64,000 nt of DNA. Origin: Paraspadella gotoi. Lineage: Eukaryota > Chaetognatha. The notes under the pieces were generated by a model. That model did not search any database. It worked only from the letters and a program-made list of their open reading frames with translations, and was not told the DNA's origin. The stretch covers positions 26,139,748-26,203,747 of the forward strand of contig CM119265.1 of NCBI GenBank assembly GCA_051294375.1. The letters are read 5' to 3'. Positions within the stretch are counted from its first letter, which is position 1. Each line of letters starts with the position of its first letter. Below, one piece after another: positions 40,653 to 51,797 of this stretch. The position numbers and the translations under genes were made by a program.

Positions 40653-43600
40653 GAATGATTATAAAGTTATTGAATATTTTTCAAAAATCATTTTATTAAT
40701 TGATGATTTGACTTTCAGCGTAAACATTTTATTTATTATAGGAAAGTATAAATACGAAGGGAGTCAGATAAAATTGCCTTAATATTTAAATTTAAATGAT
40801 TCAAGTTTAAAATATTTTTTTTTACGGCTGATATATAAAAACAAATCTTTCATTGGATAAACGAGCATTATTGCCTCCAGACAAACTTTAAAAATTGAAA
40901 TATTGAAGTCGAAATTTTAACTATTTAATCAGTCGACGATTTAACCAACCGTTACTATTACTAATTTACTAAAATATAAATACTTTATCAAAGACAAAGA
41001 GAACACTTGAATTTTGTTTTGTCAGTTATGTGGCGTTGCCTCTTTCTCTTCATGTTTATGCGATCGGTCGCCGTCGCAAACTACCTTGCTCTCGTCATCA
41101 GCTCAAATGAACTGTTTAACGCCGGAAGGTCAGACCTAACCCTGATCCTTCTGAGATGGTCAGTTAAAATCTTTCAAGGGACAGTCTGCCCAATAATTGG
41201 TTAGGAAGATCAGGCCAATCTTTTTTTTGGAAGGTCAGCCAATATTTGATGGGGAAGATCGGGAAGATCAGCTAATTAATATATGTTACTGTAAGCCCAA
41301 TATCGACGACAAGTAAGCCCCAATAATCAAGTATTTTAAACTCAAGTTTTGTGAGAAAGGTGAGCCCAATCTTCGAGGTAAGGGTTCGGCCCAATCTTTG
41401 GTTGGGCTCTCTTTTCCAAGAACGCCCCATTTCTGTTCCTGCATCCTGGAATTTAATTTTATCCTCAATATTTAGCTTATAACCCTACCCATAACCCTTA
41501 TCCCTAACTATAATCTCGAATCTTAACCTAATCCTAAACCCTAATCTTAAACCCTTATTCCCTAATCTCTAACCATACTTATTAACATTAATTACTAACC
41601 TAATCACTAACCCTAACCTTTTCCTTAATTTTTAACTGAAAAAAAAATTAATTCTAAATTTGCGATGGAATGGTAGGGTATTGCACAAAAATGTTAAAAA
41701 TACCTTTTTTCTTCATTCGATGATTTAAACCTTATATTAAGCCTTACGAAGTGTACTTTAATCATTAATTGGCAGTTTGTTTTTTTAAATATGAGAATTA
41801 CGCCAACTGATTGACGTCAATTTGTAGTTACCTTCCTGCCTCGTTACTGCTGTCAAGGATATTCAACTAAAATTTTTAAAAACGCTTTTTTCTAATTAAG
41901 AATATATTGTAGTATTGCATTCAGCTTTGATTTCTTTTTTTACATTTTTGTTGGCGCTGGTGGCGTAAAAACTACGCCAAAATGTATTATTTTCTATTTA
42001 AATATGTGGCGTTAATGATTTTTCCAATGAAATTTTTAAAATTTATCAAGTTAAATAATTGTAAATGTTATATATTTAAATTTGAAAAAAAACTGTGGCG
42101 TAAAATGGCGTGAAAGGAAGGTAAAACCGTTTAATATGATATCATGATGTTGCGTAAAGACTTTCTGATTATTTTCTCTCGTAAAAGCTATTCAGTTAAG
42201 TGGTTTTAAAGATTTATCCGGCATTTTTTATACTGATGTGGCGTAGAATGGCGTAAAATAATCAAGAAACCATATAACTACTATTTAATTTTGTGGCGTA
42301 AATGCTTTTAGTTTATTTTCTAATAAAAACTATTCAGTTAAGTTGCGTTAAAGATTTATTCACCCTTTTTTTATACAAGTGTGGCGTAGAATGGCGTAAA
42401 AAATCAGAAAACCATATAAATATCATTTTATTTTGTGCGTGAAAACTTTTTTTCATTTTCCAGATAAAACTATTAAGTTAACATGCACTGGCATAGAATG
42501 GCGTAAATTGACGTAAAACTGCGCCACTTAATCCCTCATCTCTTTCCTTTTCCTCCCTTTTCTTTTGCCTTTTATTTTTATACAATCTCCGATTCTATTT
42601 TTCGGTTTTATTTCTTTAAAATCATAGAAAAACCAAATACCGAAAATAAATCTCAAATCCTACATAAAAAGAAAAAAGAAACACCACGTAAAAGCCAGTG
42701 GACCAATTTTACTAAAAGTATCAGAAATTGTGGATCCACAATGGGTCTTTAGGTTTATGTTTGAAATTGGTTAAAAATAAAAACTATAATAAAGTAATTA
42801 CCCATTATAATAATTACAGGTATCAAGTATATTTAACAAAGGAGGAATGATTGTAAATAGAAAAAAGGCACGATAAATCTTAAGATCATAATAAATATAT
42901 TATATCAGTTTCATACATATTGATGATTCATAGGCCTTAATATACAGTAGGAAAGATTATATAAAATGACTATCGCCAGAACTGCTGCTGGCGCATTTTT
43001 GCGCTTCATTTTTGGGAATTAACAATGATCAATTTGTTGAAAGAAAATACATTTGCATCTCCTGTAACCAGAGGTTTTGCGAGGAAAGCCTAGTTTTTGC
43101 ACTACAATAACAAGAAATATTGCTTTCTGTACTATTTAATATTTTTATTATTTAAAATATTCTTTTTCGATTTTTTGTTAGACTTACACTTGCCCTACCT
43201 ATATTCAAAAAATAAAAATTTTTCTTTTCAGTATTTTCCATACAGTAAAATATTTCAAAAAGCCTTGTTTTTTGGTATCAAATCCCCTATTATTTTTTCG
43301 GCCGATAGAGAAATAAAAATTTCGTCGAATACAGCTAATCCCTAGGAATGGGTCGATCTGGGAAAATAAAGCCCGCTTTCCTCTTTCAGACACGTGAATA
43401 TGAATGTTGCTGGAATCATCGAACTTCCGGTGCCGCTTTTCTGTATTTTCCTAGAGAGAAAATTTGATCGACGCACCTTCGTTTCCATTATGTTTTTTCT
43501 ATGCGGTAAATTTAGTAATAAATATATCTGTAATAAATATTATTTCTAATAATTTGTAATAAATATCCCTCTGTCTGCGATTACCGATTGTTGGTTAGAT

Positions 43601-46600
43601 ATTTTTCTAACACATCATTTTTAATAATTCCATCGTTCCTTTTATTTTATAGAAATAAAAATAAAAATAATAATAATTTAATATTATTGTATGTTTATAT
43701 CTTATTTTTTTCTTTCTATTTTATAATAATAATTTAATATAATTGTATGTTTATATCTTATCTCTTTTCTTGTATTTTATAATAATAATTTAAAATAATT
43801 GTATGCTTATATCATATCTCTTTCCTTGTATTTTATAATAATAATTTAATATAATTGTATGTTTATATATTATCTCTTTCCTTGTATTTTATAATAATAC
43901 TTTAGGAGAAAAAAAAATTTATTTGTTTTTATCAACGAATTGTTTTTTTTGATAAAAACAAATAAATTGTTTTTTTTCTCCTAAATTTCAAAACGCAACG
44001 AAATTGATAGTTTATACACAATATAATAATACTTTAATATAATTGTATGCTTATATCTTATCTCTTTTCTCATAAAATTTTTAATATTCAGACAAATTCA
44101 ATTAATTTTTTATTCTTTTTTTAGCTACTTTTATTTGTAAGGTAAGCTTAAACTTTAAATTTTGAGACAAACCTAAAATTGTAGCTTTGTACAGAAAAAA
44201 ATAAAAATTTGCAATTTAGTAAAAAATACTTTCTAATGTAAAAATAAAATAATGGATTATATAAATATTTAGGTAGGATCAACTAAATTTTTTTGGATAA
44301 TTAATAAAATTTTGTTTCCGCTACAATAAGAGATAGGAATTTTTTTCGCCACTTTCCCTTGAAAAAAAAATTAATAACTATCACCATTCAAATTCTTTTG
44401 ATGATAGACCCTTAAGCTTATGATATCATTTTTATCACTGGGTCCCCTTAAAACTAGCAAAAACTATAAAAACTATGGTACGACGATGATGTTTTTCCAT
44501 TATTTGACCCACTTATCATCGAAATATTGAAAAACGCACTATACTTTGTGTAGACAACTTTTTATGGGCTATCTGAATCCGTTCTTAAAAAATAAATTTT
44601 TTATAAAAAAATTTTTTTATTGCCTATGCATTAATAAATATTTAAACGCTTTAATGTTATACTGTGCTTCACTAGTTAAAAAAGTGATATTAAATATTGA
44701 TTAAGTATATGATTGACAAATGAATTTTATATCACAGAACTCTTAATGATAAAAAGTCATCAATTTTGGCCCTCCTTATTGCTCAATGCTAATTTCCGCC
44801 AACCAACTTCCCCTCGCCTTTAGCCTAAGAGAAGAGACGCATCATTTTTATTTTGTTTCATTTCTCTCTTCATTCCTTTCATTTTCCCCGCAGCGATACC
44901 CTACCTCGCGATGGGTCTCTGGTTATTCGCAATGGAGACGATTCCACCCTCAGCTCATTACATTTTCTTTCTTTGGGCCAAATTGTCGTTGACGACTGTT
45001 GTCATCATTGTGAACGTCTACTGCAACGAGGTTGTTGCGGTCGTCGTCGTCGTCGTCGTCGTTGTTATTGGTGCTGTCGTTGGTGTTGTTGTTGCAGTCG
45101 TTGTTGTGATGATTAAATTTTAATGTAAACATATTTTTCAATGCTCTTTAAGTAAAAGTTTTCTTTAAACACTTTATTTGGTTGTTAGCTTAATGAAATT
45201 GGTGCAGCCATAATGAAAATTAACATTTTATTAAATAAATAAGCTATCTTTTTTGATTGATGGTTGTCCTTAAAAAAAAAGGAAAAGGAAAGGAAAAGTA
45301 AAGGAAAAGAAAAGGAATACAGTTAAATCTGGGAATGGAAAGGAAAAGACAAAGACAAAGTTGGGACCCAAGCCGATGGATCAAAAATAACTGTTACCTC
45401 GTCCCGAAACTAATTCTCGTTCCAATTCCTCTCAGACTTTTCCCACCCATGTCCGTGCGAGATTCTTGGGATACTGCGTGGCTTCAGCACGAAGCATCTC
45501 CATCGTCTCCGCGTTCATGTTGAGTCGCGAATAAATTTTAAAATGTTAATTTGAAAATTGGTGTGGCCTGAATGAGTTGCCCACTTGAAATCTTTTAATG
45601 CACTGTTTTCAAAAACAGCTCCATCTCATATCAACAATCTTTAACCGTAACAGTGTAGAAAAATATGATTATTAAAACTTAATCCCAATATAATCTTACC
45701 TCTATCTTTAACCCGATTTAAAAACCATTTGCTAACACTAATAATTAACCCTAATCCCTAACCTTGATCCTAATTCCACACCCTAATCATTAACCTTAAT
45801 TCATAGCATAATCACTCACCAAAATTGTAATTCTAATCCTTAAATAAATATAAAATAATATAATATATAATAATAATATATAATATAATATAATATTATA
45901 AATCGACTGTCTAATCTCTCCTCCCAAATTGAGGCCGGTCGTTTTTCAAAAGCAAATGAAGTGGGTCGTCACTGTCTTTGGGTCTTTGGCTGCAGTCTGC
46001 GCTGTACTGGTCTGGTTACTGCCTGAGGTAGGTTAGGTAGAAGAGAGTAATTTGGTAGGCTGCAACGGTTTTTTGCTGAACATTCTTTAAAAGTATTTTA
46101 GCAAATAGACATAATTAAAACGATGATCCCTTTGTTAATTTTTAATCGATCGTATTGCTTTGTCAACAGACGAAAGGGAAAAAATTGCCGCAAACTTCAT
46201 CCGATTTGCAGACGATTCATCACGAGACCAAAACTTTTAAAGAGACCATCAGGTTTATGATTCGGAACAATGTGATTTGGAAAAATCATTTCAATCATTT
46301 GAGCGAGTTAAACTTCGTAAATTTGTACAATTTAAGCCCCCAAATTAATAAATGAAAGCTTTCAATCAAGACTTTCTCACAGTCTCTTTATTCATTCCCG
46401 GAGCACCTGGCTTCTCTATCAATGAAGGGGTATAATTTTTCAAAGAATGTTTCAATTGTAAGAAACGACAACTCCGTTAAGTATTAGATCGTTGAATACT
46501 ATATTGTACTCCGCCCTGCATCAAAATACAAGGAACTGAATTTTATGAAATCGGCACAATTTATTGATTCTTTGTTTTTTTTTAAACTATATTAATTAAC

Positions 46601-46772
46601 TTTTTTTCTATTAATTTACTTCTTTTTAGACCGGTGAAGTCAAAACAAGGAATGAGCGGTAAAGGAGGTAATATTTCTTTTCTTCAAATCAGTGATTTTA
46701 TCAAATATTTAAGAAATATTGTTCTTTTGTTCAACTATCGCAGGAGCCGGCGAGTTGGGTTTCGAGAAATAG
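32701..46772 (+). CDS. SLC22-like organic ion transporter (major facilitator superfamily); 15 exons
   Basis: Exons: 32701-32866, 33258-33450, 34207-34358, 34451-34582, 34657-34773, 39501-39664, 39767-39884, 41026-41128, 43390-43505, 44894-45030, 45436-45518, 45934-46027, 46170-46252, 46630-46667 and 46744-46772. Every junction is GT-AG and keeps frame, giving 574 residues. The N-terminus MILDEALKALG fits the SLC22 start. A long extracellular loop with several Cys and the sequons NCT and NGS follows helix 1. VVDDIGRK (about 167-173) is the family loop after helix 2. VPESLRWLL (279-287) matches the PESPRWL motif before the cytoplasmic loop. FLERKFDRR and ETFPTHVR match later family loops, and WLLPETKGKKLP the end of helix 12. 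Family role: plasma-membrane transport of organic cations, anions or zwitterions; the substrate cannot be read from sequence. Reading through the exon 13 donor instead would end at 46355. Confidence 0.88.
33451..34206. other. Transporter intron 2 with a TTAGGG-like tract
   Basis: AT-rich intron. 33775-33990 is full of degenerate GGATTAGGGTTA-type repeats. Confidence 0.6.
33775..33990. repeat. Degenerate telomere-like repeat, TTAGGG orientation
   Basis: Many imperfect units (GGTTTAGGATTAG, GGGTTAAGGATT). They are too divergent to be a functional telomere. Confidence 0.6.
36755..36940. repeat. Tandem repeat of about 25 bp
   Basis: Units such as ATTGATGTGATGATAACCAA vary gradually along the tract. 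Confidence 0.7.
37871..38291. repeat. CGTTCCGTTT array
   Basis: About 40 copies of the 10-bp unit CGTTCCGTTT or its 5-bp sub-units, with scattered 1-bp changes. Open frames of Arg/Ser/Phe/Val on plus and Asn/Glu/Thr/Arg on minus are artefacts of the repeat. Confidence 0.95.
38296..38438. repeat. Small fold-back next to the CGTTC array
   Basis: ACGGTAAAGCC (38296-38306) is the exact inverse of GGCTTTACCGT (38428-38438). Inside, TTTTAATATGGCCCGGATCG and TTTTAAATACGGCCCGGATT are near-direct repeats. Confidence 0.6.
39171..39300 (+). repeat. tRNA-derived SINE-like repeat
   Basis: CCGGTGGCTCCTTGAGTAAAG (A-box-like) is followed after about 30 bp by GGGTTCAATCCC, a good RNA polymerase III B box. 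GGTACC flanks the B-box arm on both sides. The D-arm and anticodon arm do not fold into a credible functional tRNA, so a SINE head is likelier. Confidence 0.5.
39885..41025. other. Transporter intron 7
   Basis: Contains a degenerate CCCTAA-type tract (39900-39980), the possible tRNA-like repeat and a GAT run (40598-40650). Confidence 0.5.
40235..40385 (-). repeat. Possible second tRNA-like repeat
   Basis: On the minus strand, CCGGTGGTCGCCTAGCAGTT resembles an A-box segment and is followed by a GGGGCGCTTACCCC stem-loop. The B box is weak. It may be related to the element at 39171. Confidence 0.25.
41478..41640. repeat. Degenerate telomere-like repeat, CCCTAA orientation
   Basis: Imperfect units such as AACCCTAATCTTAAACCC and ACTAACCCTAACC. 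Confidence 0.6.
41955..42535. repeat. Tandem units of about 125 bp with paired GGCGTARAA motifs
   Basis: Three to four units share the order: GTGGCGTAGAATGGCGTAAA, then AACCATATAA, ATTTTGTGGCGTAAATGC, CTATTCAGTTAAG and AAGATTTAT. The units have diverged by substitutions and indels, so the array looks old. Confidence 0.75.
43660..43900. repeat. AT-rich tandem repeat of about 60 bp
   Basis: Four or more units containing AATTTAATATAATTGTATG, TTTATATCTTATCTCTTTCC and TTGTATTTTATAATAATA. A further unit follows the hairpin at 44020-44075. Confidence 0.8.
43902..43985. repeat. Hairpin of about 34-bp arms
   Basis: TTAGGAGAAAAAAAAATTTA and the following TTTGTTTTTATCA form one arm. The other, TGATAAAAACAAATAAATTG followed by TTTTTTTTCTCCTAA, is its near-perfect reverse complement. 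The loop is about 16 nt. It interrupts the 60-bp array, so it may be a tiny inserted fold-back element. Confidence 0.8.
45031..45435. other. Transporter intron 10
   Basis: CGT/GTT-rich DNA follows the donor (45031-45110). One copy of the dispersed repeat lies at 45190-45252, then an AAGGAAAAG-rich stretch precedes the exon 11 acceptor. Confidence 0.5.
45190..45252 (+). repeat. Dispersed repeat copy
   Basis: TTAATGAAATTGGTGCAGCC and the following CATTTTATTAAATAAATAAGCTATC match the copies at 48830 and, inverted, 50601 and 10589. Confidence 0.65.
45519..45933. other. Transporter intron 11 with a CCCTAA-like tract
   Basis: Degenerate AACCCTAATCCCTAACC-type DNA lies at 45680-45845, followed by an AATAT-rich run (45846-45900). 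Confidence 0.5.
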
Positions 46773-46976
46773 AGGGCACCAAAGTGTAAACAAAATTAAT
46801 AATTTATTTTTATCTTGTAGTCGTCATTTTAGTAATTGAAAAAAAAAAACAAAAAAACAAAACAAACAAACCAACAAACAACTGATCAGTCATATTTTAG
46901 TAATTAAAAAATTGAGAACTTTATATAGTTGCTATTTTTGAAAATGTTATCTCTCAATAACAAAAAGAAAGAAGTA

Positions 46977-46982
46977 AATAAA
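46977..46982 (+). terminator. Candidate poly(A) signal of the transporter
   Basis: AATAAA about 205 bp after the preferred stop at 46772, followed by TTGTCTGGGCTCTTTTTTT, which is GT/T-rich. Confidence 0.45.
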
Positions 46983-47066
46983 AATTGTCTGGGCTCTTTT
47001 TTTAATCTTTTTTAAATTTTATCAATCTTTTTTTAATCTTTTTTTTTAATCTATCACTTTACTCAG

Positions 47067-47212
47067 GCCTTAGATACAATATCCTTCCTTTCCCTTTCTC
47101 GTTTCGAGGCGGTCACCTCGGTCCCTTTTCCCGAGGGTTTGGGTCACTTTGTCACTTTGACCTTAAATCAGACTGGTCATTGGTCAAGCAATAGGACCGA
47201 GGAGACCGGAAG
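47067..47212 (+). CDS. Possible orphan internal exon
   Basis: A good acceptor (TATCACTTTACTCAG) opens a 146-nt frame with no stop, ending at a GTTAGA donor. It reads about 48 residues with balanced composition, including SRFEAVTSVPFPEGLGH and two sequons (NQT and NRT), as in an extracellular domain. The start is phase 0 and the end phase 2. It lies 295 bp after the transporter stop. Its phase would allow splicing to exon 3 of the glycoprotein gene at 55202, but nothing else ties them. The family is not recognised. Confidence 0.35.
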
Positions 47213-47574
47213 GTTAGACGATACCAAAAAAAAGTTTATCAAATTAGTATAACCATTGGTTATTAACCAATTTTATTGTATTCGATTGCATAATGACTCG
47301 GTATTTTTTGCGACTGTGACCGATACAGTTGTTAATGTATATTGGGTCTTGTGACTCTTGTCATGTCAAGTGTTGGCAGTTGTCATTTCGTGGCCTGTCA
47401 TGAGGTGTGTCAACTTGTCACGTTCTTCCTCGTCGCATTTGATTTGACCTTTTGTGTCACGTGATATCGAAACGAATTTCGATCAAATGAATCGTTAACA
47501 TCTAAGACGAAAGGAGGAAAGGAAAGAAAAAAGAAAGAAAAAGGAAAGAGAAAAAAAAAGGAAGAAAAGAAATA

Positions 47575-47614
<40 letters not shown>

Positions 47615-48829
47615 AAAGATTAAGAATATTATAACGGTTAGAATCATTTCCGGACTTTCTCTTCACATTTTTGGCCTCTTTCCCCATCGTTTTCGGCCCT
47701 CTTTACCCAATAATTTTGACCTTATCATTTTTCGGACTATTTCCCCAATATTTTTAGAAGAAAGAGGCATGGGGCATAGAGAGGCATGGGGACATTGGGG
47801 AGGCATGGGGAGGTATGGGGCATGAGAGAGGCAAGGGGAGAAGCGGCTGGATGAAAAATAAATGGGTCGAGATGGAACGATAAGATTTTGAGGTAAGTTG
47901 TTACAAGAGATGAAGAGGTTTTGGTAAGTTTGGTTTAAGCGGCTTTGAGGGGAACAAGCGAACTGAATCGACTGATTGATTAAATATAGTATTTTTTTTT
48001 CTCTCGAAAGGTTGAGATAGAGGTAAGTCACAACATGTGAAAAGGAAAGTCATTTGTCGGTGAAGAGGTCATTTACCAGAGAAGGCCCTTCATCGCCATC
48101 GGGCGCTGGGGGGGCGAGGGGGGGGAACGAGGTTTTTGTCGAAAAAGTCGTTGACAAATGATCGTTTTTCGTCTCAAAAGGTGAAGAGATTCGGACGGAA
48201 AGAAAGAGGGAATGAGGGAAGGAGAGAAAGAATGATGGAGAGGAATGAAAGAAAAAGAGATAAAGAATTAAGGAATGAGGGAAGGAAGGAAAGATTGAGA
48301 AATAGAAAATAAGAATAAAAAAAAAAAGATAATTATCAAATTGTTTGAAAGAATCATGTATCGAGAATAGAGGAAAATTATTAATAAATTAAAAAGTGAA
48401 TAAAGAATGTTTAGTTTCGAAGTTACGAGAGAAAGAAGATTAATATTTTAACTTCTACTGTCTACTTACTTCAATAATTACTTAATAATAGATAATAATT
48501 AGTTAATTTTGCACGGAACGTTTATTATATTGTAAAATTTCGTAAACTTTTCTTTTGAGAGAGATGAAGAGCCAGGGACGGGAGTCGGGACGATCACCCA
48601 GCGCAGGAAGGCAGAAGCTAAACTTGCTGCGCGCCGAACCCTTTGTGTGTGTGCGTGCTTTAAATTTGAAATACGTTTACTTAATTTATCACCCATTCTA
48701 CCCTTTACCTTGTTTTACCATGCCTTTCCCTCCCCTGCCCTCCGTCATTAAAAGCAAAAAATCCGTTCGATTCTCTTTCGCTTTGAAAATCTCATCAAAT
48801 TCAATTCCATTTCTTTGACAATTCAATTT

Positions 48830-48940
48830 ATACAATGAAATTGGTACAACCAATATAAAAATTATCCATTCATTTAATAAATAAGCTATCTTGCCCCTGA
48901 CTTTGGACAGGCTTTGGTGGTTTAAGGCCTCCATATAATT
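48830..48940 (+). repeat. Dispersed repeat copy, best preserved
   Basis: AATGAAATTGGTACAACCAA, then TTATCCATTCATTTAATAAA, TAAGCTATCTTGCCCCTGAC and TTTGGACAGGCTTTGGTGG. It is the closest relative of the inverted copy at 50601-50700. Confidence 0.75.
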
Positions 48941-49092
48941 TATATCATAATCTATCAATCTAAATCAAACGATCTCTCTAAACATATCATAATCTATCTT
49001 CTAATGTTTCTCTCATGGAATCATTGTTATTTGTTTACAATGTATTTGTTTACAATGTTTAATAACCTAACTTACCAAACTTGACTCTCGTT

Positions 49093-49210
<118 letters not shown>

Positions 49211-49698
49211 TTTATATATGTGACATATATCTCTTTATTCTCTCCACCAAGAGAAAATCAATTAGAAATAAAAAGGAACAACAGCAGACCAATGGAGAGG
49301 AAAAAATTAGAAAGAAAAGAAACATAGAAAAAATGACAAAGATAAAAAAGAAAAAAAAAAAGAAAGAATACAGAGTGGTACGACAAAAGTAAAAATCAAA
49401 ATGTCTTCGTTTTAACGGGAAAAGTAAAAGTCGATTAGCGAAAAAGAAAAATAATTAATACAATCCGAAAAAAAAGAAAAATAAAAAGAAAAAAAGGTGA
49501 GAAATTCGTTTTTCAAAACAGAAAAAAGTAATAAATGAATAAATAAATAAAAATAGATAAATAAATAAAAGATGAGATGGAAAATGAAGGAAAGATGAAA
49601 AAATTAGTAGAAACGGAATAAAAGAGTGTGTGCAAGTATTTAGGATTTTAAGGTAATTAAGTAATTAAATAACTATATTCGAGAATGAGAGGGGTAAC

Positions 49699-49775
<77 letters not shown>

Positions 49776-50024
49776 AATACAAAGAGAGATGATAATTGTT
49801 GTTTTTCCTGGATTCGCATACGATATTTATGAGAGACAAGAGGAGGGAATACGACAAGGAAAGCACGAAGATAAAGCTGATGGTAAGACAGATCAAGACA
49901 GAAAGAGAGAAAGGACAGAAAGACTGAAACCAGGAAACGTGCCTCACAACCTGGAAAAGCACGAGCGCGAAGAATGAACAAATAAAAATGGGTAAAAGTG
50001 AAAAATGAAAAACGGCGGAAACGA

Positions 50025-50126
50025 AAGGCTGCGGCGCCGGTGGCAGCGTCGGTGGCGGCTGCGGCGCAGGAGACGGCTGCGGCAGCGGTGGCGGAAGTAG
50101 CAGAGACGCCGGATTCTTAGGTGCAC

Positions 50127-50170
<44 letters not shown>
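50025..50170. repeat. GC-rich GGC triplet segment
   Basis: An isolated GC-rich block ends in about 14 GGC units. The plus strand has an open Gly/Cys/Ser-rich frame and the minus strand an open poly-Pro/Leu frame. Neither has clear splice or start signals. It could be a CpG-rich promoter or a coding homopolymer. Confidence 0.6.
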
Positions 50171-50600
50171 CATTTTTTTTTACAAAAATAGATTGAAAAT
50201 TCGTCGAGATCCAAATTTTTTTTTCATTTTCCATTTTTCTGATTAACTTTCGTTTCTCGGCTCTGAATTTTCGTTAAAACGTCCTTTGCTTTTTAAAAGT
50301 TGGTAAATATAACGTTATGTTTCCATATTCGCTCTTAGTTATCGACTTTTGAAATTAATTCATTCTGGAATCAGCGCAAAGAGTCGATCAATATTGACTT
50401 TCATTGACATTATTATTATTATTATTACTCTTACCTGTCGTCCGTCCAGAAGTTGGCGGGAAAGAAAAGCAGAAAAAATAATTACATTATTACAAAATGA
50501 TTACAAGCTTTCAATGAGTATGTCGCCCATCTTTAATACTGGGATTTATGTAAAACCAACGCTCCGTTTTATACAACATTAAATAATACATATTACATAA

Positions 50601-50700
50601 ACCTTAAACCACCAAAGTCTGTCTAAAGTCAGGGGCAAGATAACTTATTTATTAAATGAATGGATAATTTTTATATTGGTTGTACCAATTTCTTAATATA
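50601..50700 (-). repeat. Dispersed repeat copy, inverted
   Basis: ACCACCAAAGTCTGTCTAAA, GTCAGGGGCAAGATAACTTA, TTTATTAAATGAATGGATAA and ATTGGTTGTACCAATTT form the reverse complement of the 48830 copy with few changes. Confidence 0.75.
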
Positions 50701-51244
50701 TTCAAAAAACAAAAGCTACTCTAAAATCCCAGATAGACATTTGACAATACTTGTTTTACCAAGATAAAAAAGATACGACGAACGTGACGACGACGAAGGA
50801 CTGGATTATGCATTTAATTAAAACATTCAATTGTCCTTCATCTTCTAACGCCACCTCTCACCTTTTACTCGTGGCGGTCGCGAAATTAAGTTTATCGTAA
50901 CAAGCCACTGGATATAATACTATAATATTATTAATCGCCACGTCTTGTGGCGTCGGCTACAACACGGCGATACTTCTCTTGGCGTTTCGGTTTGGACCGA
51001 AAAGAGTTGTCGACTGACTTTGACCGAGTATCAAACTAAAGTTGCCCTCTGACAATCGAGGTAATTGATTACGAGTTCGTTCTTTTGACAATTGGAGAAC
51101 TAATTTGCCCTCTCTTCGAAGAATTATATGTACATATTTGTACAATTTTTTATTTAAGTAAAGACGATCCTTGATTATAAAAAACTTCTATTAAAAACTT
51201 CCCCGTCTCTCTACCCACCGGCCGCATTTAAAAACTTCAAACGA

Positions 51245-51480
51245 AGCGGGAACGTCATGGGCAGATGTCGCCGACGCGTTGACCGCAGGAAGACGAATCA
51301 AGGACAACTTTGAACCTCATTATCTTCAGTTCCGCATTTGGTCGTCGTCTTCGTCGAAAAGCGCCGAGCGAGCAAATACGTCGGGGAGTGAAATTCCGAA
51401 GAGAAAACGAGTATTTAAACCAGAGCCTGTAACTTACAGTGTAAGGACTGAGAGAATCACACTAATGCGAACTAATTAAA
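51245..51480 (+). other. Possible coding exon
   Basis: One plus frame is open and balanced: SWADVADALTAGRRIKDNF, then EPHYLQFRIW, a Ser run, and a basic KRKRVFKPEPVTYS stretch, ending in a stop at 51479. TTATCTTCAG inside it could be an acceptor and ACAGT/GTAAGG at about 51437 a donor, so the true limits are uncertain. No family is recognised and no start is visible. Confidence 0.3.
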
Positions 51481-51706
51481 TCTAACTTAACTTTTATTTT
51501 AAATTCATGCGATCGGTTATTACTATTAATTTTTTACAAATACTCTCTCCCTCCGTTCTTCGTCAATTAATACGTAAACGCTCCTTAGTTGTAAAAAAAA
51601 GTTACACGAGCTTTTAAAAATGTAATAGTCTAATAATCTTTAACTAACTATCATTACTGGAACTAGATAAGAGAACGCTCAAAAACCATCCACACAAAAA
51701 GAAACT

Positions 51707-51712
51707 TTTATT
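51707..51712 (-). terminator. Candidate poly(A) signal of the small membrane protein
   Basis: TTTATT on plus is AATAAA on minus, 86 nt downstream of the stop codon. Confidence 0.5.
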
Positions 51713-51797
51713 GGCGAAAAAAAAAAGATCAAGTTTCGTTCACATAAAATCCAAGTAAACATCTCTGTCTCTTGTCTGAGCGCCGACGCAAACAGTT

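Larger units (their letters stand above)
41129..43389. other. Transporter intron 8
   Basis: Contains a long degenerate CCCTAA-like tract (41478-41640), a tandem family of about 125-bp units carrying GTGGCGTAGAATGGCGTAAA (41955-42535) and AT-rich DNA. No coding region is seen. Confidence 0.6.
43506..44893. other. Transporter intron 9
   Basis: AT-rich, with an array of about 60-bp units (43660-43900 and 44020-44075) interrupted by a strong hairpin at 43902-43985. Confidence 0.6.

Noticed and set aside
48499-48696. Minus-strand 65-codon frame near 48.6 kb
   Set aside because: Balanced composition, but no splice, start or homology support; it overlaps the edge of a GA-rich stretch.
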